DNA from: Phocaeicola abscessus CCUG 55929
GTDB taxonomy: Bacteria > Bacteroidota > Bacteroidia > Bacteroidales > Bacteroidaceae
Assembly: GCF_000312445.1 (NCBI RefSeq)
Contig: NZ_HE997182.1
Location: 780,841-844,840 of the forward strand
Direction of reading: 5' to 3'
Length of the DNA: 64,000 bases
In this document: positions 53,685 to 63,335 of the stretch, in pieces
Layout of the letters: every line of letters starts with the position of its first letter
Position numbering within the stretch: position 1 is the first letter of the stretch
Position numbers and translations under genes: made by a program
The notes under the pieces: model-generated
The model's input: the letters and a program-made list of their open reading frames with translations, nothing else
The model's database searches: none
What the model was told of the DNA's origin: nothing

Positions 53685-56600
53685 TTAAAATGTTAAACCT
53701 AATTTGAAGCCGAAATTGCGTGAGCCCGGCGTGGAAGCTTGTTCGAAGCCCACGCCGCGGCTGTCTGAAGAGACACCGCCGGTTTCGGGATCGAGACGCA
53801 AGGTATTCGACTTGTCTACCCACAGCAATGCCAGGTTGGTACCGATTAAAGAGATGGTGGCATGTTTAAGACAGTTGGTTTTCCGAAGCAGAGATGGGGG
53901 AACAGTCCATGTAACGTATGCTTCGCGAAGTTTTAAGAAAGAACCGTCGAATACATAAGTTTCATTACAACCATATTTGTTGAACCAGCTGTACGCATCC
54001 GTCGCAATGGTGTTTTTTACCCATTTGCCGGAAGCATCTTTCATGACGAAACGTTCGTTTGTTTGTACATCGATGCCGCTTATGACATCTCGTTCGCGAA
54101 TGCCGTTTTTTACCGTCTCGGCAGCAGTGCCGGCCTGATATGAATGAGCCATCGACTGCGACCAGATATCGCCGCCTTTGCGGAAGTCAAGCATAAAGCC
54201 GAAGCCGAAATCTTTAATCTTAAACTCATTGCGCCATCCTATCAGATAATCGGGGGTTACATTACCGATAACCGTATTGGCCATGGTTAGAGGTGCACCA
54301 TTGGCATTTACTTTAATCGCTCCGAGTTGATCTTTGGTAGCGATGTTGTCTGTCACGTCTTTTTCCGTCACACGGGCGTAACCGGTCCCGACCAAGTCGC
54401 CCCATTTCTCTCCCACGATCGCCTGCGTGGCAATTCCCCATGTCCAACCTATCTGATATTTTTGCAATAGAGGTTTACCGGTTTGGGGATCGTTATACAA
54501 GTATTTGACTTTGCTTGCATCTTTCGCAAAGTTCAAGGTAGACGTCCAGTTTAAGCCTCTCTTGTTTCGGAAAATGTCCGCACGAATCTGGAGTTCGAGT
54601 CCTTTGTTGTCGATTCGGCCGGCATTGATCAACATGGAACTGAAGCCTACGGTATTCGAGGTGGTTACTTCCAGAATTTGATCTTCCGTCTTTTTCTGGT
54701 AGTAAGCGATATCCATGTGTAGCCGATCTTGGAAGAGGCCGAGTTCTGTTCCTATTTCCCAGGTAGTCACTTCTTCGGGTTTCAAATTATAGTTAGGATA
54801 GACATAACTCTTATACATTTGCGAAACTCCATTGAAAGAACTCCTATAGGCATAGTAGTAATAGCTGTTACGGTAAGCGGTAGTAGCGGAACCGACTTGC
54901 GCCCAACCTGCCCGGAATTTTAAAAAATCGAGTACGGAACCTTTCAGATTTTCGAACGAAGCGGTCGGAATCCAGCTTACGCTTACCGAAGGATAGAAAA
55001 AGTCGTCTTTAATCGTCGAGTTCCAGTCGTTTCGTGCGCTGGCATCTACGTACAACTGATTTTTCCATCCTAACGAGAAGTTTCCGTAGAGAGAGTTGGA
55101 ACGAATATGACTGTGATCCATCTCTGCCACCGCATCGCCTATCTTATTGGCCATCGTATAGACGCCGCGGACGGTCAACGCGTTGGCCCCCATTTGGGTC
55201 CATTCCCAGTTCACATCCCAGTAATTGGCACCTAGAATACCTGTCAGGTTGAAATCGCCGAATGTTTTATAAGCAGAGACAATGAAATCTGCATTGAATT
55301 CGGTATTTTTGGTATTGCTTTGATAGAATGCGCCTTTGGGATAGTCGCCGCGGTCCATATAATGTTTTTCGAACGTTTTTGAATCGTAGAAATCTATCCC
55401 GATGCGTCCTTCGAGTTTCAACCAGTTGAACGGTTGATAGTACAGGGAGGATTTTCCGAAGATACGGTCGCGTTGATAGCTGTTGGTATTCATATTCACC
55501 GTGAAATACGGATTCATGTGGTAATAATCGATCCAGTTATAATAAGTATAGTTTCCTATAGCGTCGCGCTGGTCCCAGTTCGCTTTCAGCGTTCGCATAT
55601 CGATTTGTCGGCCCGACCAGGCAATCAATGAATTGATAGGATTGTTTCCGTATCCTTGTGTGATTAGGTTATCGCTCTTCGTGCGGGTGTAATTGGCTGC
55701 CATGTCGAACCACACCTGATTATTCAGTTTCATGGCGGTGTTGAATTGTCCGGAATATCTTGTCTGATCGGTGTTGGGGACGGTTCCCGTTTGTTTGCGG
55801 TACGAGAGAGAAGCACGAGTGGTCATCTTTTCGCTGTTGGCTTGCACGGAAATGATATGGTTTTGAGTTACACCGGTCTGGAAGAAGTCTCTGACATTAT
55901 GGGGGTGCGAGACCCAATCGACGGCCTCGCCATTACTGTCGTACTGAGTCAGTTTCAGACCTTTGTCCAACCTCGGTCCCCACGATTCGTCATAACCGTC
56001 GTTGATATGGTTGGCATAGTCGAAGCCGTAGGTTCGGGCGTATTCCTGATAATTCATCTCCGGATGAGTATTTCGCCAGTGCCACTCGTCGCCGTCATGG
56101 CCTTGCCCGTAGGCATTCTGAAGTCTGGGGATATTGGCGACCCGATCAAAAGTAAGGTTCATATCGTAAGAGATGCTAACCCCGTTGTTGGCTTTTCCCG
56201 ATTTGGTGGTGATCAGGATAACGCCATTGCCGGCGCGCATGCCGTAGAGGGCTGCGGATCCGCCTTTCAATACGGAGACGGATTCGATATCTTCTGGGTT
56301 GATATCGTTCAGGCCGGATCCGTAATCCACGCCATTGTATGTATTGTCGCCCGTGCGCTGCGTATCGTTAGAGATAGGAATCCCGTCGACCACGATCAAG
56401 GGTTGTTGATCCCGGTTCAATGAACCGTTGCCGCGGACGGCGATTCGCGAAGAGGCGCCGACGGATCCACCGAACTGATTGATCTGCACGCCGGCGATTT
56501 TACCCGACAATGAATTGGTAACGCTTGCACTGCCTGCTTTCGTAAGTTCGTCGGCCTTCACTTCCTGAATGGCGTACCCTAACGATTTCTTCTCGCGCGA

Positions 56601-56939
56601 GATGCCCATCGCGGTTATTACCACTTCGTCGAGCACTTTATCGTCGGATTTCATCATGATTGTCATCTTTTCCGGTGCAATGGGCACTTCTTGCGTTTGT
56701 AACCCTACATACGAGACAATCAACATTTTGGCCGAACTCGGCGCGCTGGGAATGGTAAATTCTCCGTCTATGTTGGTGATGGTGCCTACCGTAGTACCCT
56801 TGACCAATACGGATGCGCCGATCACAGGTTCGCCACTGTCTTCCGAGATTACGACGCCAGTCACTCTGCGCGTCTGCGCCGTTAGTATTTCCGCTCCTAA
56901 AAACAAACAAATTAATACATACAATACTTTTTCTTTCAT
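53685..56939 (-). CDS. SusC/RagA-type TonB-dependent receptor
   Basis: 1084 residues. Signal peptide (VLYVLICLFLGAEILTAQ), carboxypeptidase-regulatory-like domain (VTGVVISEDSGEPVIGASVLVKG; SYVGLQTQEV), plug with LDEVVITAMGISREKKSLGYAIQEVKA and VLKGGSAALYGMRAGNGVILITTKSG, and a barrel ending NFGFKLGLTF. The AMGISREKKSLGY segment puts it in the SusD_2-partnered subgroup, like the receptor at 38-41 kb. Upstream 56940-57145 is AT-rich with a possible -7 element (TATATTTA near 57020 on the minus strand), then repeat array 2. No regulator is adjacent. Confidence 0.95.
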   Translation of the reverse strand: MKEKVLYVLICLFLGAEILTAQTRRVTGVVISEDSGEPVIGASVLVKGTTVGTITNIDGEFTIPSAPSSAKMLIVSYVGLQTQEVPIAPEKMTIMMKSDDKVLDEVVITAMGISREKKSLGYAIQEVKADELTKAGSASVTNSLSGKIAGVQINQFGGSVGASSRIAVRGNGSLNRDQQPLIVVDGIPISNDTQRTGDNTYNGVDYGSGLNDINPEDIESVSVLKGGSAALYGMRAGNGVILITTKSGKANNGVSISYDMNLTFDRVANIPRLQNAYGQGHDGDEWHWRNTHPEMNYQEYARTYGFDYANHINDGYDESWGPRLDKGLKLTQYDSNGEAVDWVSHPHNVRDFFQTGVTQNHIISVQANSEKMTTRASLSYRKQTGTVPNTDQTRYSGQFNTAMKLNNQVWFDMAANYTRTKSDNLITQGYGNNPINSLIAWSGRQIDMRTLKANWDQRDAIGNYTYYNWIDYYHMNPYFTVNMNTNSYQRDRIFGKSSLYYQPFNWLKLEGRIGIDFYDSKTFEKHYMDRGDYPKGAFYQSNTKNTEFNADFIVSAYKTFGDFNLTGILGANYWDVNWEWTQMGANALTVRGVYTMANKIGDAVAEMDHSHIRSNSLYGNFSLGWKNQLYVDASARNDWNSTIKDDFFYPSVSVSWIPTASFENLKGSVLDFLKFRAGWAQVGSATTAYRNSYYYYAYRSSFNGVSQMYKSYVYPNYNLKPEEVTTWEIGTELGLFQDRLHMDIAYYQKKTEDQILEVTTSNTVGFSSMLINAGRIDNKGLELQIRADIFRNKRGLNWTSTLNFAKDASKVKYLYNDPQTGKPLLQKYQIGWTWGIATQAIVGEKWGDLVGTGYARVTEKDVTDNIATKDQLGAIKVNANGAPLTMANTVIGNVTPDYLIGWRNEFKIKDFGFGFMLDFRKGGDIWSQSMAHSYQAGTAAETVKNGIRERDVISGIDVQTNERFVMKDASGKWVKNTIATDAYSWFNKYGCNETYVFDGSFLKLREAYVTWTVPPSLLRKTNCLKHATISLIGTNLALLWVDKSNTLRLDPETGGVSSDSRGVGFEQASTPGSRNFGFKLGLTF

Positions 56940-57145
56940 AAAAACTCTCTTTTAATTAACGTAAATTGTTCCCCCCTGTCCTCTCAGTCATATGATTAGT
57001 TCCATTATAGCGGATGTAAATATACACACTAAATAATAAATCAAAACAAAAATAAAGAGAAAAATAACAATTTTGATAAAATTTGTACGAAAAAGAGAGA
57101 TTTTGTTCTTTTGAAGTGAATAATCATAAATTATGGCTCTCTTTA

Positions 57146-57434
57146 TTGACGTCCGACAACGTGTCCGGATAGGTCTCCTAACGTCGACGACGGGGTTCAT
57201 CGACCTCATCGACGGAATAAATAACCCCGACGGATAGGTTGCCCAACGTCAACGAAAGAGTTCTGGACGTCAAATTTGACGTCCAGCGACATATCCGGCG
57301 AGGTTCGGAACCTCAAATTTGACGTCGATCAACGTATCCGGACACGTTCTCCAACCTCAATGGCGAGGTTATTTATTCCGTCGATGAGGTCCCCCAACCT
57401 GTTCGATGCGGTTGTTTATCCTGTCGGAGGTTTG
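57146..57434. repeat. Array 2 of degenerate ~22-nt palindromic repeats
   Basis: About thirteen tandem modules of 20-23 bases, of the form AAC(C/G)TnnnCGnnGAGGTTnn, related to array 1 at 50745-50986 but more eroded and with a second variant unit built around CAAATTTGACGTC. Short frames on both strands give heptad-like runs (plus: EVRNLKFDV, NLNGEVIYSVDEV; minus: DLIDGINNLAIEVGERV), each soon broken by stops. It fills the gap between the SusC operon and the GH2 gene. No spacers, so not CRISPR. Confidence 0.7.
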
Positions 57435-57458
57435 TTTGGCTTCGATGGATGATTGGCT

Positions 57459-59996
57459 TTATCTGACGGCGATCGACACATTCGCTTCGTTCAGATTGTC
57501 GGCCGTCGCGGTAATATCGATCTGGCCTTTTCGATCGTAGCCTTGTACGACCACTAAACATTTACCGTAAAAGGCTTTACGGTGATTCGTTTTGAAGCGT
57601 TCCATCGAAACGGGGTTCCCGTTGTCGACACCGGCGATGAACCCGTCGCCTCGAACGTCGAAGGTCACTTCGTTATCTGCATTAGGGCACGGATTTCCGT
57701 CCTTGTCCAACACTTCTACGGTAATGTAACTCAAATCTTTTCCGTTGTTCCGAATAGTGTTCCTATCGGGTGTTAAACGAATTTGGGCGGGCTCGCCGGC
57801 CGTATGAATTTCCCGTTCGGAAATCACGTTGCCATTTTTGCGCGAAACCACTTTGACCGTTCCCGGTTCGTACTTTACGCGCCATACGACATGGCATTCA
57901 TTCCGCTCCTTCCGACGTATTCCCTGAGAGGTGCCGTTGATGAAAAGTTCCGTTTCGTCAGCATTGTTGTAATAAGCCCACATATCGATCTCCTGCCCTT
58001 CTTGCCAATTCCAGTGAGGATATAGGTGCAGGACGGTTTTATCGGGACACCATTCCGACTGATACATATAATATACGTCTTTAGGGAACCCGCACAAGTC
58101 GATCAGCCCGAAGTACGAACTGCGAGCAGGCCAAGGGTACGGGGTGGGTTCGCCGATGTAATCGATGCCGGTCCAGATGTATTGTCCGCTTATGAAATCT
58201 TTATCTTTAATGGCTTTCCACATTTCTTCCTGCGTGCTTCCCCAAGGTACATGGCAGTTGTCGTAGGCCGAGCAGGAGAAAGATGGATCATGAAAAGGCT
58301 TGTCCCAGCGAGAAGGCCAGACGAACATTGAGTCGGAAGGCATGCGATAATACCCTCGCGTAGCCAATCCCGATACGCTTTCCGTTACGATGAACGGCTT
58401 GCCCGGATATAATCGGGGCACGGCATCGTATTGGGGAATGTGATAATTATATCCGATGATATCGAGTGCGCCGGATTTGATCAAGAGATTTCCCGGATCG
58501 GCAAAGTTGCACGCTGCGGTGACGGGGCGGGTCGGATCCGTTTCCTTTACTATCTCCGTCAACCGTTTCGTCAATTTTGAATTGAACGACATCTCGTCTC
58601 CTTTCGTCGATTTGTCGGCTTGCCCTTGGGCGAAATTCAGCAGGAAGTTGGCTTCTTCGGGCGAGAGGTTATCCGCATGGGGGTTACTGTATTGTTCGAT
58701 GACTTCGTTCCCGATGCTCCATATAAAGATCGACGGATGGTTGCGATCTCGGACGATCAAGTCTTTCAAATCGCGTTCATACCATTCCCGAAAATAGTTC
58801 GCATAATCGTATTGCGTCTTTTTCTTATACCACATATCGAATGCTTCGTCCATGACGATGAACCCCATGCGGTCGCACAAGTCTAACAATTCTGGCGCGG
58901 GCGGATTGTGCGACGAGCGAATACCGTTGCATCCCATCTCTTTTAGGAGTTGCAGGTTGCGTTCCATCGCCCGGGTGTTGAAGGCGGCTCCCAGACAGCC
59001 CAAATCGTGGTGGAGGCAGACGCCGTTGATCTTCACTCGTTTACCGTTCAGGAAGAATCCCTTTTGCGCATCGAAGGTAAAAGATCGGATGCCGAAAGGC
59101 GTGTCGTACGTATCGATGAGCGACTTACCGTTCATTCGGAGTTCTGTCTTGACCCGATACAGATAAGGTCGGTCGATGTCCCAGAGTTTGGGGTTCGTTA
59201 CGTGCAATTCCTGCGTGATTTCTTTCGTTTGTCCGACGGGGATTATCTGCAGTTCGTCGGTAACTGCTTCGGCTACGGTTTTACCGTCCGCATCCAGAAG
59301 AACGGTGCGGACTTTGATGGCTGCATCATAAACGACTTTGCCCTCTTCCGCTTTATCGTTATTCTCGACTGCGGTGCGGACAATCAGCTTCCCGCCATGC
59401 TCTGAAACATTTTCAGCTGTTACGTATGTACCCCATTGGGCGACGTGCACCGGGTTCACCGCTCTCATACAAACCGATCGGTAAATGCCGCAACCCGAAT
59501 ACCAGCGGGAATTGGGCTGCTTTTCATTGTCGACTTTCACGACGAGTACATTCTTCTCGTCCCAGTTGATATAAGGAGTCATTTCGTAACTGAAAGAGAT
59601 GTAGCCGTAGGGGCGGAAACCTAACTGATGTCCGTTCAGGTAAACGGTGGAATTCATGTAGATGCCGCCGAAGTCGATGAAGTATTGCTTGCTTCTGTCG
59701 CTGACGGTGAACGTCTTGCGATACCAACCGATACCGCCCGGAAGAGCACCTCCAGTAGGCCTCGAAGGATTGTCTTGGCTGAAGTCGCCTTCGATCGCCC
59801 AATCGTGTGGAAGGTTCAGTTTACGCCATCCGGAATCGTCGTAATCCGGTTGGACGACGGAAGAGTCATTTCCTAATCGGAAAGTCCAATCGGCGGTGAA
59901 GTCGACGCTTCTATCCGGTTCGTCCGATGGTTCGGCGCAACTGCTTGCCAGTAAAAGCAGGCAGCAGCTAAACGATAAGGGGAGGAATTTTTTCAT
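57459..59996 (-). CDS. Glycoside hydrolase family 2 lipoprotein (beta-galactosidase-like)
   Basis: 845 residues from the ATG at 59996 (the ATG at 60038 gives a non-signal extension). Lipobox LLASSC (Cys20). Domains in order: sugar-binding jellyroll (WTFRLGNDSSVVQPDYDDSGWRKLNLPHDW; VYLNGHQLGFRPYGY), immunoglobulin-like domain (~180-300), TIM barrel (GVCLHHDLGCLGAAFNTRAMERNLQLLKEMGCNGIRSSHNP) with acid/base Glu431 in WSIGNE and likely nucleophile Glu539 in FIVTES, then two C-terminal beta domains (ELFINGTSQGIRRKER; ITVEVLDKDGNPCPNADNEVTF). GH2 enzymes release beta-galactose, beta-mannose or beta-glucuronate; the HDW and SSHNPP patterns favour beta-galactosidase-like activity. It precedes a SusC/SusD_2 operon on the same strand, possibly one utilisation locus. 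Confidence 0.9.
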   Translation of the reverse strand: MKKFLPLSFSCCLLLLASSCAEPSDEPDRSVDFTADWTFRLGNDSSVVQPDYDDSGWRKLNLPHDWAIEGDFSQDNPSRPTGGALPGGIGWYRKTFTVSDRSKQYFIDFGGIYMNSTVYLNGHQLGFRPYGYISFSYEMTPYINWDEKNVLVVKVDNEKQPNSRWYSGCGIYRSVCMRAVNPVHVAQWGTYVTAENVSEHGGKLIVRTAVENNDKAEEGKVVYDAAIKVRTVLLDADGKTVAEAVTDELQIIPVGQTKEITQELHVTNPKLWDIDRPYLYRVKTELRMNGKSLIDTYDTPFGIRSFTFDAQKGFFLNGKRVKINGVCLHHDLGCLGAAFNTRAMERNLQLLKEMGCNGIRSSHNPPAPELLDLCDRMGFIVMDEAFDMWYKKKTQYDYANYFREWYERDLKDLIVRDRNHPSIFIWSIGNEVIEQYSNPHADNLSPEEANFLLNFAQGQADKSTKGDEMSFNSKLTKRLTEIVKETDPTRPVTAACNFADPGNLLIKSGALDIIGYNYHIPQYDAVPRLYPGKPFIVTESVSGLATRGYYRMPSDSMFVWPSRWDKPFHDPSFSCSAYDNCHVPWGSTQEEMWKAIKDKDFISGQYIWTGIDYIGEPTPYPWPARSSYFGLIDLCGFPKDVYYMYQSEWCPDKTVLHLYPHWNWQEGQEIDMWAYYNNADETELFINGTSQGIRRKERNECHVVWRVKYEPGTVKVVSRKNGNVISEREIHTAGEPAQIRLTPDRNTIRNNGKDLSYITVEVLDKDGNPCPNADNEVTFDVRGDGFIAGVDNGNPVSMERFKTNHRKAFYGKCLVVVQGYDRKGQIDITATADNLNEANVSIAVR

Positions 59997-60062
59997 GGTG
60001 GAATGGATGATGAATCCTTCTTGCCCGCTACGGAGCAAGAAGGATGGGGTTACCTCGAAAGA

Positions 60063-61598
60063 TTATTTTGCATAGCTGACGGCACGGGTTTCACGTATAA
60101 CCGTAATTTTAACCTGCCCCGGATAAGTCATCTCGTCTTGAATCTTTTTGGCGATTTCGTCGGAAAGTTGTTCCGTTTCCTTATCGCCAATCTTGTCGGC
60201 ACCGACGATTACGCGTAATTCACGACCTGCCTGGATGGCGTAGGTCTTGGTGACGCCTGGATACGACATGGCCAATTGCTCCAGATCGTTCAGCCGTTTG
60301 ATATAGGCTTCCACGATTTCCCGTCGCGCTCCGGGGCGCGCTCCGGAGATTGCATCGCAGACTTGAACGATAGGGGCGAGCAGGCTCGTCATCTCTACTT
60401 CATCGTGGTGAGCGCCGATGGCGTTGCAGATATCGGGTTTCTCTTTATATTTTTCCGCCAATTTCATGCCTAACAGGGCGTGCGGCAATTCTGGTTCGTC
60501 GTCTGGCACTTTGCCGATATCATGCAGCAGCCCTGCCCGTTTGGCTCTCTTGGGATTTAAGCCTAATTCCGACGCCATCACCGCACAGAGATTGGCAGTC
60601 TCCCGGGCATGTTGTAATAAGTTTTGGCCGTAGGAAGAACGGTATTTCATTTTACCGATGATGCGAATTAGCTCTGGATGCAATCCATGAATGCCAAGGT
60701 CGATAGTGGTCCGTTTGCCGGTCTCGATGATTTCGTCTTCGATTTGCTTTTTTACTTTTGTCACGACTTCTTCAATACGTGCCGGATGGATGCGGCCGTC
60801 GGTTATCAGCTGGTGCAGTGCCAATCGGGCGGTTTCGCGGCGGACAGGGTCGAAAGCCGAGAGGACGATGGCTTCGGGTGTATCATCCACTACGATTTCT
60901 ACTCCCGTGGCCGCTTCGAGAGCTCGGATGTTGCGACCTTCACGACCGATGATTCGGCCTTTCACTTCGTCGTTATCTATATGGAATACCGTGACGGAGT
61001 TTTCTATGGCCGTTTCAGTAGCTACCCGCTGAATGGTTTCTATGACGATGCGTTTCGCTTCTTTATTGGCCGTCATCTTTGCATCGTCCATGATATCGTT
61101 GATATACGACTGCGCTTGGGTTTTGGCCTCTTCTTTCAACGATTCGACCAGGTGTTCTTTTGCTTCGTCGGCCGACAGGCCGGAGATGACTTCCAATTTT
61201 TCACGTTCCTGCTGTTGTAATTTTTCTAATTCTTCTTTCTTCCTGTCAACGACAATGATCTGAGCGTCGAGATTGGCTTTAATTGCATCGTTTTCCACGC
61301 GTTTTCGCTGAATTTCCTCCTGTCGTTGTTTCAGCATCAATTCCCGTTGTTTCAATTTGTTTTCCGCTTGTTGGATACGTTGGTTACGCAAGGTAACTTC
61401 TTTTTCCAATTCCGCTTTCTTATTTAAGAATTTTTCCTTTACTTCGAGAAGCTTATTCCTTTTGATGGTTTCGGCTTCGTTTTGCGCCTCTTGTAAAATA
61501 GCATTCCGCTTGTTTTTCATGCCGTATTTGAAAAGCATGTATACGCTTCCGCTACCTAACACTAAGCACCCAATTGCTATGATTACTATTGTTGCCAT
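60063..61598 (-). CDS. rny: Ribonuclease Y
   Basis: 511 residues. N-terminal membrane anchor ([20 protein letters not shown]), a long charged coiled coil (~25-200), a KH domain ([44 protein letters not shown]) and an HD domain ([28 protein letters not shown]) with metal-binding His-Asp. Rny is the membrane-bound endoribonuclease that starts mRNA decay in many bacteria lacking RNase E. Downstream of zapA on the same strand with a hairpin between. Confidence 0.96.
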   Translation of the reverse strand: MATIVIIAIGCLVLGSGSVYMLFKYGMKNKRNAILQEAQNEAETIKRNKLLEVKEKFLNKKAELEKEVTLRNQRIQQAENKLKQRELMLKQRQEEIQRKRVENDAIKANLDAQIIVVDRKKEELEKLQQQEREKLEVISGLSADEAKEHLVESLKEEAKTQAQSYINDIMDDAKMTANKEAKRIVIETIQRVATETAIENSVTVFHIDNDEVKGRIIGREGRNIRALEAATGVEIVVDDTPEAIVLSAFDPVRRETARLALHQLITDGRIHPARIEEVVTKVKKQIEDEIIETGKRTTIDLGIHGLHPELIRIIGKMKYRSSYGQNLLQHARETANLCAVMASELGLNPKRAKRAGLLHDIGKVPDDEPELPHALLGMKLAEKYKEKPDICNAIGAHHDEVEMTSLLAPIVQVCDAISGARPGARREIVEAYIKRLNDLEQLAMSYPGVTKTYAIQAGRELRVIVGADKIGDKETEQLSDEIAKKIQDEMTYPGQVKITVIRETRAVSYAK

Positions 61599-61617
61599 GG
61601 TTATAATTTATTATAAT

Positions 61618-61672
61618 AAAAAACGCACATTCCCTTGGCAAAGGAAAATCCATTTACTTCAAGGATGTGCGT
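61618..61672 (-). terminator. Extended hairpin after zapA
   Basis: On the minus strand ACGCACATCCTTG pairs with CAAGGGAATGTGCGT (13 pairs with a small bulge) around a ~22-base apical part, followed by a run of six T. It probably terminates the zapA operon; the large apical region might serve as a small RNA or leader element. Confidence 0.65.
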
Positions 61673-61704
61673 GAGAATTCGTTTATAATTATGGTAAACA
61701 GGTG

Positions 61705-61992
61705 TTATTTGATGTATTTCTCAATCAAACTCGTCAACTCCTGTAGCTTCCCTTGATACGGTTTTACATCCGTAACACTCTTTAGAGAAGCGCATTCAAA
61801 AGCTAACTCCAATGCCGTCATCGCCCAATGCCTTTTATCATTCATCATAGGGTAAAGGGTGCGGTACCTGTTTAGTTTATAATTAATCTGTTTGGCAGCT
61901 TCCCGATAAAATATTTCGTCTTCTCGACGGATTTTCATCGGATAATTGTCGTTGTCAATCAGTAGATTTATTTTTAATATTTCATTCTCCAT
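61705..61992 (-). CDS. zapA: Cell division protein ZapA
   Basis: 95 residues: NEILKINLLIDNDNYPMKIRREDE then EEIFYREAAKQINYKLNRYRTLYPMMNDKRHWAMTALELAFE. This is the ZapA pattern: a short beta start (LLIDNDNYPMKI), then a helix that dimerises and crosslinks FtsZ filaments at mid-cell. The upstream coiled-coil gene ends 22 bases before it on the same strand, forming a two-gene unit that terminates at 61618-61672, ahead of rny. Confidence 0.9.
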   Translation of the reverse strand: MENEILKINLLIDNDNYPMKIRREDEIFYREAAKQINYKLNRYRTLYPMMNDKRHWAMTALELAFECASLKSVTDVKPYQGKLQELTSLIEKYIK

Positions 61993-62013
61993 TCCGCAAT
62001 CGTCTTATCGGGT

Positions 62014-62307
62014 TTAATCGTTCAATAAAGCGATGCAGCGGTCGACCTCACGCACCAGCTTCGACAATCTTTTCTTCGTATCCATAATGTCTCGATCGTG
62101 AATGCTGATTGTCTTGGCCATTCTAAGATTGATGTACATAGTTTCCAATTCGTTTTTACTATCGTTCAACTTCTTCAGTTCGTCGCCTTTTTGTGCGAGA
62201 AAATGCTTCAGGCTTTCATTTTCATGCTGCAACTGTTCATATTGATGCATCAGTTGCCTAAGCTTCGCTTCAAAAGTCGCCAATAGATTTTTGCCCTCTT
62301 CCGCCAT
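62014..62307 (-). CDS. Coiled-coil protein upstream of zapA
   Basis: 97 residues, nearly all helical heptad sequence (LLATFEAKLRQLMHQYEQLQHENESLKHFLAQKGDELKKLNDSKNELE) followed by ISIHDRDIMDTKKRLSKLVREVDRCIALLND. Position 22 bases before zapA and the small coiled-coil character suggest a partner of ZapA in Z-ring assembly, as ZapB is elsewhere, but sequence similarity to ZapB is not evident by eye. The function is therefore inferred from context only. Confidence 0.8.
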   Translation of the reverse strand: MAEEGKNLLATFEAKLRQLMHQYEQLQHENESLKHFLAQKGDELKKLNDSKNELETMYINLRMAKTISIHDRDIMDTKKRLSKLVREVDRCIALLND

Positions 62308-62406
62308 TTATACCAAAATTATATACAAATATAAAGGATTGGCGACAAATAATGAAATATTTTTCGAAGAATTTCAGTAAATGCCGTTAAAAAACTTTTG
62401 GATGGC

Positions 62407-62414
62407 GTATCTTT
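62407..62414 (+). promoter_or_regulatory. Candidate queDE -7 element
   Basis: TATCTTTG (TAnnTTTG) lies 50 bases before queD. The expected -33 box is poor. No preQ1 riboswitch was recognised in the short leader. Confidence 0.45.
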
Positions 62415-62463
62415 GTATATTAATACCGAGGTGACATTAGGTACAGATTTAAAGTTTATTTTT

Positions 62464-62796
62464 ATGTATACAGTGATTAAACGCATGGAAATATCGGCTG
62501 CTCATAGTCTGAAACTTTCCTATAGAAGTAAATGTGAGAATTTGCATGGTCACAATTGGGTTGTTACCGTTTATTGCCGTTCTGAAAAGTTGAACGAAGA
62601 GGGAATGGTGGTCGATTTTACGCATATCAAAGACGTGGTGATGGGGCGGTTGGATCATCGTCATCTGAATGACGTCCTTCCCTATAATCCGACTGCAGAG
62701 AACATCGCCCGATGGATTTGCGAGCAAATCCCCGCTTGCACGAAAGTGGAAGTATGCGAGTCGGAAGGCAATACGGTGGTCTATGAAAAAGATTAA
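62464..62796 (+). CDS. queD: 6-carboxy-5,6,7,8-tetrahydropterin synthase
   Basis: 110 residues from the ATG at 62464. The QueD fold is shown by zinc-binding His in SAAHSLKL and NLHGHNW, the catalytic Cys in SKCENLHGHNW, MVVDFTHIKDVV and HRHLNDVLPYNPTAENIARWI and CESEGNTVVY near the C-terminus. It converts dihydroneopterin triphosphate to carboxy-tetrahydropterin, step two of queuosine/7-deazaguanine synthesis. queE overlaps its end by 14 bases, so the two are co-translated. Confidence 0.95.
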   Translation: MYTVIKRMEISAAHSLKLSYRSKCENLHGHNWVVTVYCRSEKLNEEGMVVDFTHIKDVVMGRLDHRHLNDVLPYNPTAENIARWICEQIPACTKVEVCESEGNTVVYEKD

Positions 62797-63328
62797 TGAA
62801 ATTTTCTATAGTCTACAAGGAGAAGGTTTTTATACGGGAACTCCCGCCGTATTCATTCGTTTTTCTGGATGCAACCTCCGGTGTGCTTTTTGCGATACCC
62901 GTCATGAAGAAGGTTCGATGATGTCGGATCGAGCGATTCTGCGGGAAGTGATGAAGCATCCGGCGAAGATGGTGATCCTCACAGGAGGTGAACCTGGCCT
63001 TTGGGTAGACGAGAATTTGGTGGAGCAATTGCATGCGTTAGGAAAGTATGTGTGTATCGAGACGAATGGGATGTATGCGTTGCCTGCGAATATAGATTGG
63101 GTGACTTGTTCGCCCAAGCGGGAGGGCGAGCTCCGTTTGAAACGAATGGATGAAGTGAAAGTGGTTTATCTTGGACAGGATGTTTCGATTTATTTGCAGT
63201 TGCCTGCTAAGCATTTTTTTTTACAGCCCTGTTCAGGGAAGAATACGGTGGAAGTGCTGGGTTACATTCTGAAGCATCCGGATTGGCGGCTCAGTTTACA
63301 ACTCCATAAGCTCTTGAATATTCGTTGA
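62783..63328 (+). CDS. queE: 7-carboxy-7-deazaguanine synthase (radical SAM)
   Basis: 181 residues. The radical-SAM cluster motif appears as FSGCNLRCAFCDTRHEEG (CxxxCxxC) with GEGFYTGTPAVFIRF ahead and VILTGGEPGLW as the SAM-binding GGE. It ring-contracts carboxy-tetrahydropterin to carboxy-deazaguanine in the queuosine pathway. The start overlaps the end of queD by 14 bases. The length is at the short end for the family, as usual in Bacteroidetes. Confidence 0.95.
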   Translation: MKKINEIFYSLQGEGFYTGTPAVFIRFSGCNLRCAFCDTRHEEGSMMSDRAILREVMKHPAKMVILTGGEPGLWVDENLVEQLHALGKYVCIETNGMYALPANIDWVTCSPKREGELRLKRMDEVKVVYLGQDVSIYLQLPAKHFFLQPCSGKNTVEVLGYILKHPDWRLSLQLHKLLNIR

Positions 63329-63335
63329 TCGAAAT

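Noticed and set aside
57146-57434. CRISPR array or tandem operator sites of one known regulator
   Set aside because: No spacer/repeat alternation, and no single conserved binding word runs through all modules.
61599-61704. 6S RNA next to zapA
   Set aside because: In proteobacteria ssrS adjoins zapA, but the gap here is only 106 bases and contains a terminator-like hairpin without the 6S open-bubble layout.
62415-62463. preQ1 riboswitch before queDE
   Set aside because: The leader is only about 50 bases and shows no recognisable preQ1 aptamer.
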